From NCBI GenBank assembly GCA_036505735.1, contig DASXSZ010000137.1, forward strand, positions 1 through 8,712: 8,712 nt of DNA, given 5' to 3'. Shown one piece after another: positions 1 through 5,804 of this stretch. Source of the DNA: DASUPK01 sp036505735. GTDB lineage: Bacteria; Actinomycetota; Thermoleophilia; Solirubrobacterales; 70-9. The translations under genes and the position numbers were made by a program. Below the pieces are notes generated by a model that saw only the letters and a program-made list of their open reading frames with translations, was not told the origin of the DNA and searched no databases. Numbering within the stretch: position 1 is the first letter of the stretch; each line of letters starts with the position of its first letter.

Positions 1-50
1 CGCGCAGCCTATGAGTGATAGACAGCGCGAATCGGAGAGACTCATCGCCG

Positions 51-1163
51 ATGGCCACCGAGCACACCCCTCCGACCGACAAGTACCGGATCCTCTGCGT
101 CGACGGCGGCGGGATCCGCGGCCTGATTCCCGCCCTGGTAATCGCTGAGCTCGAGAGGCGGCTCCAGCAGCGCGGGGGCGCCCAGGCGCGCGTTTCCGAC
201 TACTTCCACATGTTCGCGGGCACGTCGACGGGTGGGCTCGTCGCCCTCAGCCTGACCGTGCCCGACCCGCAGGACCCGGAGCGGCCGGCGGTGAGCGGGG
301 ACGAGCTCGCCCGCTTCTACACCGAGGACGGTCCCTCGATCTTCCACCGCAGCCTCGTCCAGAGGCTGAGGACGCTGTGGGGGTGGCTCGGGCCGAAGTA
401 CACGCTCGGCGCCCTGCAGAAGTCGATCGAGAAGCGGCTTGGGACGGTCAAGATCGAGCACGCCCTGCGGGAGCTGGTCGTCACCTCGTATGACATGACC
501 AACCGCGAGCCCTACTTCTTCAAGCGGTGGCGAGCGCGCGAGGCCCCCGAGAGCGACCGCAACCGGCCGCTCGCGGACGCGGGTCTCGCCACCTCCGCGG
601 CCCCGACCTACTTCCCCTCCCACGAGGTGGACGGGCGGGCACTGGTCGACGGCGGCGTCTTTGCCGCCAACCCGGTGATCGTCGCGATCGTCGAGGCGCT
701 CAAGCGAATCGGCGACGACCCGCATCACCTCGACCAGGACGACCTGCTGGTGGTCTCCATCGGCACCGGCCTCCACGAGGACGGCTATCGCCAGGAGCAG
801 GTCCGCCGCTGGGGCAGGCTGGGGTGGGTGTGGCCACAGCGCGGCGAGCCGCCGATCCTGGGCGCGACGCTTGGCGGGGCGGCGGACGGCGCCGATCACT
901 GGGCCCACACCCTGCTGAACCACCCTGGCGACGCGCACCTCCAGTCCGCCGACCTCGGTCACGGGCCGCGCTACTTCCGCCTGCAGGTGCCGATGGAGAC
1001 GTCGGTCGCGCTGGACGACACCAGTCAGGAGACCCTTACCAGGACGCTGCCGGCCATCGCGGATCGGCTGATCGCCACCCACGAGGCCGAGCTCTCGGCG
1101 ATCGTCGACCGGCTGGCCCGGTTCGATCCGCTGCCCTTCGATCCCGCCCCCGACTCGGCCTGA
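51..1163 (+). CDS. Patatin-like phospholipase
   Basis: Predicted Ser-Asp dyad lipid acyl hydrolase of about 370 aa. The N-terminus carries the glycine-rich oxyanion loop DGGGIRG (residues 18-24). The nucleophile elbow GTSTGG follows, with Ser59 in GxSxG, and the DGG motif in VDGGVFAANP supplies the catalytic Asp near residue 200. All diagnostic elements of the patatin family are therefore present and in order. No signal peptide or membrane segment is evident, so a cytosolic or peripheral enzyme acting on membrane lipids is inferred. I chose the ATG at 51 because GGAGAG lies about 11 bases upstream; a GTG at 15 in the same frame would add 12 residues and lacks a better ribosome site. The gene ends two bases from the oppositely oriented oxidase gene. 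Patatin effectors also occur in CBASS immunity (CapV), but no nucleotide cyclase is adjacent, so a metabolic role is the default. Confidence 0.9.
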   Translation: MATEHTPPTDKYRILCVDGGGIRGLIPALVIAELERRLQQRGGAQARVSDYFHMFAGTSTGGLVALSLTVPDPQDPERPAVSGDELARFYTEDGPSIFHRSLVQRLRTLWGWLGPKYTLGALQKSIEKRLGTVKIEHALRELVVTSYDMTNREPYFFKRWRAREAPESDRNRPLADAGLATSAAPTYFPSHEVDGRALVDGGVFAANPVIVAIVEALKRIGDDPHHLDQDDLLVVSIGTGLHEDGYRQEQVRRWGRLGWVWPQRGEPPILGATLGGAADGADHWAHTLLNHPGDAHLQSADLGHGPRYFRLQVPMETSVALDDTSQETLTRTLPAIADRLIATHEAELSAIVDRLARFDPLPFDPAPDSA

Positions 1164-1165
1164 GC

Positions 1166-2551
1166 TCAGCCGGCGGGCGGGATGTTGTGGTTGAGCCGGA
1201 ACAGGTTGTCAGGGTCGTAGCGGCGCTTGATCTCGCGGAGCCGATCCCAGGTCGGGCCGGGGTAGGCCGCGCGGATCGTCGCCTCGTCCTCGTCGCCGAG
1301 AAAGCCGACGTAGCCGCCCGCGCCATCCTTGCCGAGCGACTCCGCCAGGCCGGCGACCCAGGCGTCGTGGGTTTCCTTCTCACCGGGGTCCATGTACATC
1401 GCCGCGACGTTGACGAAGAGCCTGTGGTCGCGATGGGCGAAGGCGGTGGCATCGGCCGGGACCCGGGCCAGCGCGCCGCCGAGCACCCGCAGCTGGACAG
1501 CCTTCATCATCGCTTTCGACCGGGGCAGCTGCTCGAGGATCGCCTCCGCGCCGGCCGGCTCGAGCGAGTCGGCGAAGAAGTTGGTCCCCGAGGCGAAGCG
1601 GACCTCCGGCTCCGGGCCCTCATAGAGCTCCGGGTAGCGCATCGGCCGCACCATGTCGGCGAGCGGCTCCGCCAGCGCTCGGAACGGCGCGATGACGCCC
1701 TCGCCCTGGTCGACCGGGCCGACGTACGTGAACAGGCCCATCACCACCGGCTTGCCGTGCGCCTCCTCCGGCACGAAAGGCATCGGCGGCGCCAGCATCA
1801 CGTTGCCGATGGTCGAGAGCTCCTCCGGAGCGGCCTCGGCCGCCTCGAGGAAGCCGGTGATCACCTCGGGCGTCGCCGGCAGGATCAGCATCCCGCCGAC
1901 GATCTCGGAGATCTCGTGGAGCCGCAGTTGGAAGCGGGTGGCGACGCCGAAGTTGCCCTCGCCACCGCGGATCGCCCAGAAGAGATCGGGCTCGCTCTCC
2001 TCGCTCGCCTGAACGACCCCGCCGTCGGCGGTCACGACCTCGGCGGCGAGCAGGTTGTCGACCGTCAGCCCGTTCTTGCGGATCAGGAAGCCGACGCCGC
2101 CCGCGAGGGTGATGCCGCCGATCCCGACCGAGCCGGCGTCGCCCAGACCTGTCACCCGACCGCGCTCACCCGTGGCGACGGTGTACTCGCCCGCCGTGAT
2201 GCCGGTCTCGACCCAGGCGGTCTTCCCGTCGGCATCGATATCGAGCGCCTTCATCCCCGAGAGGTCGATCACGACCCCGCCATCGGTCGTCCCGTGACCG
2301 GCGCGGCTGTGGCCGCCGCTGCGCACGGCGAGCTCGAGCCCGCGGTCGCGCGCGAGCGACACGACCCGGGAGACGTCGTCGACGCCGGCGACCCGCGCGA
2401 TCGCCGCGGGCCGGCGGTCGAACCCTTTGAAGAAGACCTGCCGTGCCTCGTCGTAGCCGGAGTCTTCCGGGGCAATCACCTCACCGGCCAGCATCCCCCG
2501 CAGCTCGCTGAGGGTCTCGTCCAAGAGTGCGCTCGAGTCTTTCGCTTGCAT
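1166..2551 (-). CDS. FAD-linked oxidase, berberine-bridge (BBE) type
   Basis: About 461 aa, the normal length for bacterial BBE-like flavin oxidases. The N-terminal half is the PCMH/VAO FAD-binding fold. It contains RSGGHSRAGHG, whose first His (His81) is the usual 8-alpha-histidyl FAD attachment site. The pyrophosphate and isoalloxazine loop GSVGIGGITLAGGVG follows at about 140-154. The C-terminus ends with YDPDNLFRLNHNIPP, the hallmark of the BBE domain. The position that is Cys in bicovalent members (GxCxxVG) is Ala139 here, so single covalent attachment is inferred. The reaction is oxidation of an alcohol, sugar or other small molecule with O2 as likely acceptor; the substrate is unknown. 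The start is the ATG at 2551, eight bases after a strong AAGGAGG. The frame is open to an ATG at 2611 but that has no ribosome site. It lies 64 bases downstream of the DUF1579-like gene, probably in one transcript. Confidence 0.9.
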   Translation of the reverse strand: MQAKDSSALLDETLSELRGMLAGEVIAPEDSGYDEARQVFFKGFDRRPAAIARVAGVDDVSRVVSLARDRGLELAVRSGGHSRAGHGTTDGGVVIDLSGMKALDIDADGKTAWVETGITAGEYTVATGERGRVTGLGDAGSVGIGGITLAGGVGFLIRKNGLTVDNLLAAEVVTADGGVVQASEESEPDLFWAIRGGEGNFGVATRFQLRLHEISEIVGGMLILPATPEVITGFLEAAEAAPEELSTIGNVMLAPPMPFVPEEAHGKPVVMGLFTYVGPVDQGEGVIAPFRALAEPLADMVRPMRYPELYEGPEPEVRFASGTNFFADSLEPAGAEAILEQLPRSKAMMKAVQLRVLGGALARVPADATAFAHRDHRLFVNVAAMYMDPGEKETHDAWVAGLAESLGKDGAGGYVGFLGDEDEATIRAAYPGPTWDRLREIKRRYDPDNLFRLNHNIPPAG

Positions 2552-2559
2552 CAGACATG

Positions 2560-2566
2560 CCTCCTT
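2560..2566 (-). promoter_or_regulatory. Ribosome binding site of the FAD-linked oxidase
   Basis: On the minus strand this reads AAGGAGG, ending eight bases before the ATG at 2551. It decides that start over the upstream in-frame ATG at 2611. Such a strong site 64 bases after the preceding stop suggests independent translation initiation within a shared transcript. Confidence 0.85.
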
Positions 2567-2615
2567 GTCGGTTTCGGTGCTTCCCTGCGACGGCCGCCCG
2601 GTGGCGACCATCGTC

Positions 2616-3089
2616 CTACTCGACCTTCTTCAGGGTGACATCCATGGCAAGTCGCCACTCGACGCCATCCTCCGTTTGCTCATGCAGCGAGCGCTGAATC
2701 CGGCCGTCGTCGCTGAACTCCGAGGTGGTGCGGATCCGCTCTCCGGCCCAGATCCACTTGCCATCGTCGTAGATCAGGTCGTCGACGGTGACGTGCCCCT
2801 GGCTGTCGAAGAAGTGGGATGTGTAGTTGCCGCGCTCTGCGTCATAGCCGAGGACCTCTACCCCACCGACGCCCATCTCGCCGATCCGCCCGTACGCCGT
2901 GTGGAGGACTGCGAACCGGCCAGGGATCCATTCGTAGACGTCGCTGGTGAGGATCTTCGCCTCCTCCGGCGTTCCCACGGTCACCCCCTCGTTGATCCAC
3001 TTGCCGATGAACACCTCGAGCCTCGCGTGCTCGGGCCCCGGCTCCGGCGCCTCATGCTCGAACGTGCCCGAATGCTCTTTCTCTGCCAT
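2616..3089 (-). CDS. DUF1579-like small protein
   Basis: 157 aa with no signal peptide and no membrane segment. The sequence resembles the DUF1579 family: LEVFIGKW near the N-terminus (the 'fxGxW' element), then a run of beta-strand-like segments including YEWIPGRFAVLHTAYG, GVEVLGYDAERGNYTSHFFDSQG, and a DGKWIWAGERIR strand. This pattern suggests a lipocalin-like beta-barrel that binds a small hydrophobic ligand, but no enzymatic activity is established for the family and I see no catalytic motif. The start is the ATG at 3089, five bases after GGAGG. An ATG at 3101 just upstream has no ribosome site, and its own second codon forms part of that GGAGG. The gene is the first of the minus-strand arm of module A, divergent from the ArsR gene and followed by the flavin oxidase. 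A role in handling the oxidase's substrate or product is inference from context only. Confidence 0.75.
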   Translation of the reverse strand: MAEKEHSGTFEHEAPEPGPEHARLEVFIGKWINEGVTVGTPEEAKILTSDVYEWIPGRFAVLHTAYGRIGEMGVGGVEVLGYDAERGNYTSHFFDSQGHVTVDDLIYDDGKWIWAGERIRTTSEFSDDGRIQRSLHEQTEDGVEWRLAMDVTLKKVE

Positions 3090-3094
3090 CAAGT

Positions 3095-3099
3095 CCTCC
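3095..3099 (-). promoter_or_regulatory. Ribosome binding site of the DUF1579-like gene
   Basis: Reads GGAGG on the minus strand with a five-base spacer to the ATG at 3089. It selects that start rather than the in-frame ATG at 3101, which it partly overlaps. Confidence 0.75.
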
Positions 3100-3128
3100 A
3101 TCGTGTTGACGGTTTGAGCGTCCGGGGT

Positions 3129-3500
3129 GTGACTATAGTTAAGTACATCCTTAACCGTTCTTTGACACTGGACCGCGTCTTCCACGCCCTCGCAGATCCG
3201 AGCCGCCGGGTCATCGTCGAACGGCTGACCGAGGGACCCGCCACCGCCAGTGATCTCGCCGAGCCACTGCCGATGACCCTGCCGGGCGCGCTCCAGCACC
3301 TCCAGATGCTCGAGCGAAGCGGGCTGGTGCACTCCAGGAAGACCGGCAGGGTGCGCACCTATCGGATCGAAGCCGAGGCCCTGCAACCGGCCGAGCGGTG
3401 GATCGCCGAGCGCCGTGCGGGCTGGGAGCGGCGCCTGGACAACCTCGGCGCCTATCTGGCCGAGCAGCGCGACGATCCGAGAACATCCGACGACGGATGA
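3129..3500 (+). CDS. ArsR-family transcriptional regulator, AHSA1-associated subtype
   Basis: 123 aa from the GTG at 3129. It holds the winged-helix core FHALADPSRRVIVERLTEGPATASDLAEPL, a recognition-helix segment MTLPGALQHLQMLERSGL, and the beta-wing VHSRKTGRVRTYRIE. A C-terminal helix with WIAERRAGWERRLDNLGAYL is typical of ArsR proteins paired with SRPBCC proteins. There is no cysteine at all, so the classical alpha-3 thiol metal site (ELCVCDL) is absent and metal sensing by thiols is excluded; a small-molecule signal or partner-protein control is inferred. The start is uncertain: GTG 3129 lacks a clear ribosome site and lies upstream of the possible start of transcription near 3146. A TTG at 3162 and the rare codon ATC at 3147 are alternatives. 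The stop overlaps the next start as ATGA, indicating co-translation with the AHSA1 gene. Confidence 0.85.
   Translation: MTIVKYILNRSLTLDRVFHALADPSRRVIVERLTEGPATASDLAEPLPMTLPGALQHLQMLERSGLVHSRKTGRVRTYRIEAEALQPAERWIAERRAGWERRLDNLGAYLAEQRDDPRTSDDG
3132..3139. promoter_or_regulatory. Symmetric -10 element in the divergent region of module A
   Basis: ACTATAGT is its own reverse complement, so a TATAGT -10 hexamer is read on both strands (plus 3134-3139, minus 3137-3132). The minus-strand reading predicts a start near 3125 and a leader of roughly 36 bases before the DUF1579-like ATG, which fits its ribosome site. The plus-strand reading predicts a start near 3146. No good -35 sits at 16-18 bases on either side; TTGACG at 3106-3111 is 22 bases from the plus-strand hexamer. 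A bidirectional promoter is plausible but not proven. Confidence 0.5.
3138..3155. promoter_or_regulatory. Inverted repeat, probable ArsR operator of module A
   Basis: Perfect six-base arms GTTAAG and CTTAAC are separated by the six bases TACATC. The repeat abuts the symmetric -10 element. It would lie in the spacer region of the minus-strand promoter and over the -10/start region of the plus-strand promoter, so binding could block both. An AT-rich dyad in a very GC-rich neighbourhood, directly at the 5' end of an ArsR gene, is the standard autoregulation arrangement. That this ArsR binds here is inference. Confidence 0.6.
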
Positions 3501-3970
3501 CTGAGCGATCGGTCGAGCACGCGAGCTTCTCCTTCGAGCGGGTGTACGACGCGTCGCCCGCGCAGGTGTTCGCGGCCTGGGCCGATCCGGCCGCGAAGGC
3601 CCAGTGGTTCCGGAATCCCGAGGGCTGGGAGGACGGCCCCTACGAGCTCGACTTCCGGGTCGGTGGGCGCGAATCGGCCAGCGGTGGCCCCAAGGGCGGT
3701 CCCGTCCACGAGTACCGAGCCCTCTACTGGGACATCGTCCCGGACGAACGCATCGTCTATAGCTACGAGATGCTCGAGGACGGGACGAGGGTCTCCGTTT
3801 CGCTGGCGATCATGGAGCTGGAGCCGGGCGGGAGCACACGGCTGACGCTGACCGAGCACGGGGCCTTCCTCGACGGCCTCGATTCGGCCGCACGGCGCAG
3901 GCAGGGAATGGGCTCGTTGCTGGACGCGCTCGGCGAGACGCTGAGCGGCGACGATCATGCCGGCCGGTAG
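3497..3970 (+). CDS. AHSA1/SRPBCC (START-like) domain protein, module A
   Basis: 157 aa. The opening ASFSFERVYDASPAQVFAAWADPAAKAQWF is the family signature: a first beta-strand, the 'APxxxVWxAWxxPxxxxxWF' helix, then the pocket-forming strands. It goes on with FRVGGRESASGG, HEYRALYWDIVPDERIVYSYEM and an RLTLTEHGAFLDG segment before the long C-terminal helix that caps the hydrophobic cavity. Members bind hydrophobic small ligands; this clade has no proven catalytic residues. ATG at 3497 overlaps the ArsR stop by four bases (ATGA) with no strong ribosome site of its own, so translation is probably coupled and roughly equal amounts of both proteins are made. It may sense the inducer together with ArsR, or modify it; both are inference. 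The gene ends one base before the end of the convergent SRPBCC gene. Confidence 0.88.
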   Translation: MTERSVEHASFSFERVYDASPAQVFAAWADPAAKAQWFRNPEGWEDGPYELDFRVGGRESASGGPKGGPVHEYRALYWDIVPDERIVYSYEMLEDGTRVSVSLAIMELEPGGSTRLTLTEHGAFLDGLDSAARRRQGMGSLLDALGETLSGDDHAGR

Positions 3971-3971
3971 G

Positions 3972-4409
3972 TCAGGATGACGATGTGCCCTCGAGGATCC
4001 GCTTCAGATCCGCGAAGTTCGAGTCGACGCCGCGCTTGACACCGCGAGCGGCGAGGGGACCGAGGGCGCCCGCGATGCCGGACAGCTCGACCTCCGCGGC
4101 GAGATGGACGACGGTCGCCCCCCCGTCGGACTCGAATCGGTACCGGTAGACGAAAGGCGTCGGGCCCGAGGTCGTGCGGATGACGAACTCGGTCGGGCGC
4201 GTGCGGTCCACGATCTCCAGATCGTTCTGCGCCCTGCCGCCCGGAAGGTCCCGCTCCATCAGGTAGGTCGAGCCGGGCTCGCCCTCCCCCGAGGTCACGC
4301 TCATTGTCTGGACCGCCGAGTTCCAGCGCGGGAAGTTGCCGGGATCGGAGACGTAATCGAACACTTCCTCGACGGGTCTCTCGATCCGCACCGAGGTCTC
4401 GAACTCCAT
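3972..4409 (-). CDS. SRPBCC protein, polyketide cyclase/dehydrase type
   Basis: 145 aa. MEFETSVRIERPVEEVFDYVSDPGNFPRWN is the standard N-terminus of the Polyketide_cyc2-type branch of the START-like fold, distinct from the AHSA1 branch of the two other SRPBCC genes here. The middle strands (STYLMERDLPGG, LEIVDRTRPTEFVIRTTSG, PFVYRYRFESDGGATVVHLAAEVEL) line a ligand cavity. The C-terminal helix (SNFADLKRILEG) closes it. Single-domain members of this branch are usually of unknown function, sometimes ligand carriers or cyclases; I see no specific catalytic residue. It is the last gene of the minus-strand arm of module B, nine bases after the hydrolase stop, with only a weak AGAG upstream of the ATG. 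It probably acts on or binds the same compound as the hydrolase and reductase in front of it. Confidence 0.85.
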   Translation of the reverse strand: MEFETSVRIERPVEEVFDYVSDPGNFPRWNSAVQTMSVTSGEGEPGSTYLMERDLPGGRAQNDLEIVDRTRPTEFVIRTTSGPTPFVYRYRFESDGGATVVHLAAEVELSGIAGALGPLAARGVKRGVDSNFADLKRILEGTSSS

Positions 4410-4418
4410 CGGTCAACT

Positions 4419-5174
4419 CTAGTTATCGAGAAAGCCGGTGGCCATGGAGACGAGCCAGTCGGCCCGGTCGACGATCGTCATGTGGTTGGTGCCCGGCAGG
4501 ATCGCGAGCTGGGAGTCCGGCATCCCGGCGGTGACGCCCTCGACGCCACCGCCCCGCCGCCGGAAGAGGGCGACTGCGTGCTCCGGGGTGACGATGTCGG
4601 AGTCGCCGATGATCACCAGGGTCGGCGCCTCGATCGCCTCGATCTGCTCGCGCGGCCAGCCGGTGAACTCGCGGTCCAGCTCGTTCACCTTGGCGACCAG
4701 GCCGGCCCAGCCGCCGGGATCCGGGGCCACCTCGGCGTAGGCGCGCTCGAAGGGCGTGCCGGCCAGATCCTCGGGACCGACCTCCTCGATCTGCTCCTGA
4801 AGCCCGGGGTGCACCCCGCTCGGGTCGACGTAGAGGGAGGCGAGCACCAGCTTGCCGACCAGGGCGGGGTTGCGAATCGCGATCTCCACGGCGATCCCCG
4901 CCCCCATGCTGTAGCCGAAGAAGTCGGCGCTCTCCACGCCGAGCCGCTCGAGCAGGGCGATCGTGTCCGTCGCCATCTGCGGGTAGCTCAGCGACCGATC
5001 GACGTCGGGGGTGCGGCCGTGCGCCTGTTGCTCGATCGCGATCACCCGCCGGGTCTTGGCCAGCTGCGGGAGGACGGCGCCGAAGCTGGTCTCGATCGTC
5101 GACATCGCGCCGTGCAGCAAGACCAGCGGCCTGCCGGAGCCGTGGACCTCGTGGTAGAGCTCGATTTTGCTCAT
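4419..5174 (-). CDS. Alpha/beta hydrolase
   Basis: 251 aa, a compact alpha/beta-hydrolase without a large lid. LVLLHGAM (about 17-24) provides the HG oxyanion motif. FFGYSMGAG contains the nucleophile elbow with Ser89. IIGDSDIVTPEHA supplies the acid, probably Asp193, and LPGTNHMTIVDR the catalytic His231. The full triad is therefore present and the enzyme should be active. It most resembles the broad class of esterases, haloperoxidase-like enzymes and C-C bond hydrolases; the substrate cannot be told from sequence. No signal peptide is seen, so it is cytosolic. Its ATG overlaps the stop of the upstream reductase by one base (TGATG) and lacks a separate strong ribosome site, indicating translational coupling. 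The polyketide-cyclase-type SRPBCC gene follows after nine bases. The three genes form one operon divergent from the second arsR. Confidence 0.9.
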   Translation of the reverse strand: MSKIELYHEVHGSGRPLVLLHGAMSTIETSFGAVLPQLAKTRRVIAIEQQAHGRTPDVDRSLSYPQMATDTIALLERLGVESADFFGYSMGAGIAVEIAIRNPALVGKLVLASLYVDPSGVHPGLQEQIEEVGPEDLAGTPFERAYAEVAPDPGGWAGLVAKVNELDREFTGWPREQIEAIEAPTLVIIGDSDIVTPEHAVALFRRRGGGVEGVTAGMPDSQLAILPGTNHMTIVDRADWLVSMATGFLDN

Positions 5175-5725
5175 CAGCCGGGCAGCTGATAGTCGAGGAC
5201 GGCGACGCCGTTGGGCAGCGTCGTCGTGTCGACCAGCTCGAGCTCGGTGCGCTTCCCATCCTCGAAGAGGCGCCTTCCCTCGCCGAGGACGAGCGGATGG
5301 ACCCAGATCCGAAACCGGTCGACCAGTCCCTCCGCCATCAGCGCCCGCATCAGCCCGACGCTGCTGTACATCAGGATGTCCTGGCCGGACTCCTCCTTCA
5401 GCTTGCTGACCGCATCCGCGACATCACCCTCCAGCAGGTGTGAGTTGTTCCATTCGAGCGGCTCCTCGAGACGTTTGGAGGCCACGTACTTGGGATACGT
5501 GTTCATCCGTTCCGCGAACTCCCCCTCCCGCTCGATCCACTCGTCTGTCGGCCAAGCAGCGGCGAAGCCCTCGTAGGTCCTGCGCCCGACCAGCAGCGCG
5601 TCACTCGCCCAGAGCTGATCGCGGGCGAAGGCCTGCGCCTCGTCGGACCAGTAGGGAGCGGACCACCCCGGATCCTCGTATACGCCGTCCAGAGTCACAT
5701 ATGTTGATGCGACGACTTTCCTCAC
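5174..5725 (-). CDS. Dihydrofolate reductase-like / RibD C-terminal domain protein (paralogue 1, divergent loop)
   Basis: 183 aa. Family landmarks are YVTLDGVYEDPG near the N-terminus, DALLVGRRTYEGFAAAWP (42-59), KYVASKRL, and a C-terminal GLVDRFRIWVHPLVLGEGRRLFEDG (133-157). The fold is that of NADPH-dependent DHFR/RibD-C reductases, but these stand-alone proteins (YyaP/YwjB-like) rarely have a known substrate. Oddity: the usual glycine-rich cofactor loop (GSAxL or GSGxL) reads SSVGL here at residues 121-125, so the first Gly is Ser, while the paralogue at 6573-7154 keeps AGSAKL. Cofactor binding may be altered. The start is GTG 5725, seven bases after AGGAGG; the in-frame GTG at 5731 is only one base from that site and is unlikely. 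It is the first gene of the operon with the hydrolase, whose ATG overlaps its stop. Confidence 0.87.
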   Translation of the reverse strand: MRKVVASTYVTLDGVYEDPGWSAPYWSDEAQAFARDQLWASDALLVGRRTYEGFAAAWPTDEWIEREGEFAERMNTYPKYVASKRLEEPLEWNNSHLLEGDVADAVSKLKEESGQDILMYSSVGLMRALMAEGLVDRFRIWVHPLVLGEGRRLFEDGKRTELELVDTTTLPNGVAVLDYQLPG

Positions 5726-5732
5726 CGTCACT

Positions 5733-5738
5733 CCTCCT
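5733..5738 (-). promoter_or_regulatory. Ribosome binding site of RibD-C paralogue 1
   Basis: AGGAGG on the minus strand. The spacer is seven bases to GTG 5725 but only one base to GTG 5731, so this site moves the likely start two codons inward. Confidence 0.8.
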
Positions 5739-5770
5739 GTCTGGGCCTGCGGTCCGAATCGCGCAAAAAA

Positions 5771-5776
5771 ATTCTA
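5771..5776 (-). promoter_or_regulatory. Possible -10 element for the reductase-hydrolase-SRPBCC operon
   Basis: TAGAAT on the minus strand, overlapping the outer edge of the module B palindrome and followed by a T-tract. It would start transcription near 5764, giving a leader of about 40 bases. No convincing -35 is visible, so the call rests on the hexamer and its position in the divergent gap. Confidence 0.35.
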
Positions 5777-5796
5777 TTCAACCGTCTGGTTTAATA
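5775..5796. promoter_or_regulatory. 22-base near-palindrome, probable ArsR operator of module B
   Basis: The left arm TATTCAACC and the right arm GGTTTAATA flank the four-base spacer GTCT. Eight of nine positions are complementary. The right arm covers most of the arsR -10 hexamer and the left arm touches the candidate minus-strand -10, so one bound dimer could shut both directions. This is strong positional evidence for an autoregulatory operator of the adjacent ArsR. It differs from the module A repeat in arm sequence and spacer (four versus six bases), suggesting little cross-binding, though both contain AT-rich TTAA-like cores. Confidence 0.7.
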
Positions 5797-5797
5797 C
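5792..5797 (+). promoter_or_regulatory. -10 element of the second arsR operon (leaderless)
   Basis: TAATAC is followed by exactly seven bases before the A of the ATG at 5805. A start of transcription at or next to that A gives a leaderless mRNA, common in actinobacteria. It agrees with the absence of any ribosome site upstream of the ATG. There is no clear -35 around 5769-5774. Confidence 0.6.
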
Positions 5798-5804
5798 TGC
5801 GCCG

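Noticed and set aside
42..1082. A 346-codon minus-strand frame antisense to the patatin gene
   Set aside because: Low-complexity Arg/Val/Leu-rich product without recognisable motifs; the plus strand has the full patatin signature.
51..1163. Patatin as a CBASS (CapV) defence effector
   Set aside because: The catalytic motifs are compatible, but no CD-NTase, Cap2/Cap3 or other defence gene is adjacent on the visible side, and the next gene is convergent. The left flank is not visible, so this is unsupported rather than disproved.
1156..1172. Rho-independent terminator at the patatin/oxidase junction
   Set aside because: The dyad has no loop and no following T-tract on either strand; it is better described as a palindrome holding both stops.
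527..2638. A 703-codon plus-strand open frame across the patatin end and antisense to the flavin oxidase
   Set aside because: Its protein is Arg/Gly/Ala/Asp-rich with no domain, as expected of antisense frames in GC-rich DNA, while the opposite strand encodes a complete BBE oxidase with all motifs and a strong ribosome site.
3129..3500. Metal-sensing ArsR/SmtB
   Set aside because: Neither ArsR protein in the window contains a cysteine, and no metal efflux or arsenate reductase gene is present.
4104..5189. A 361-codon plus-strand frame over the SRPBCC and hydrolase genes
   Set aside because: Composition-driven shadow frame; the minus-strand proteins carry catalytic motifs and coupled starts.
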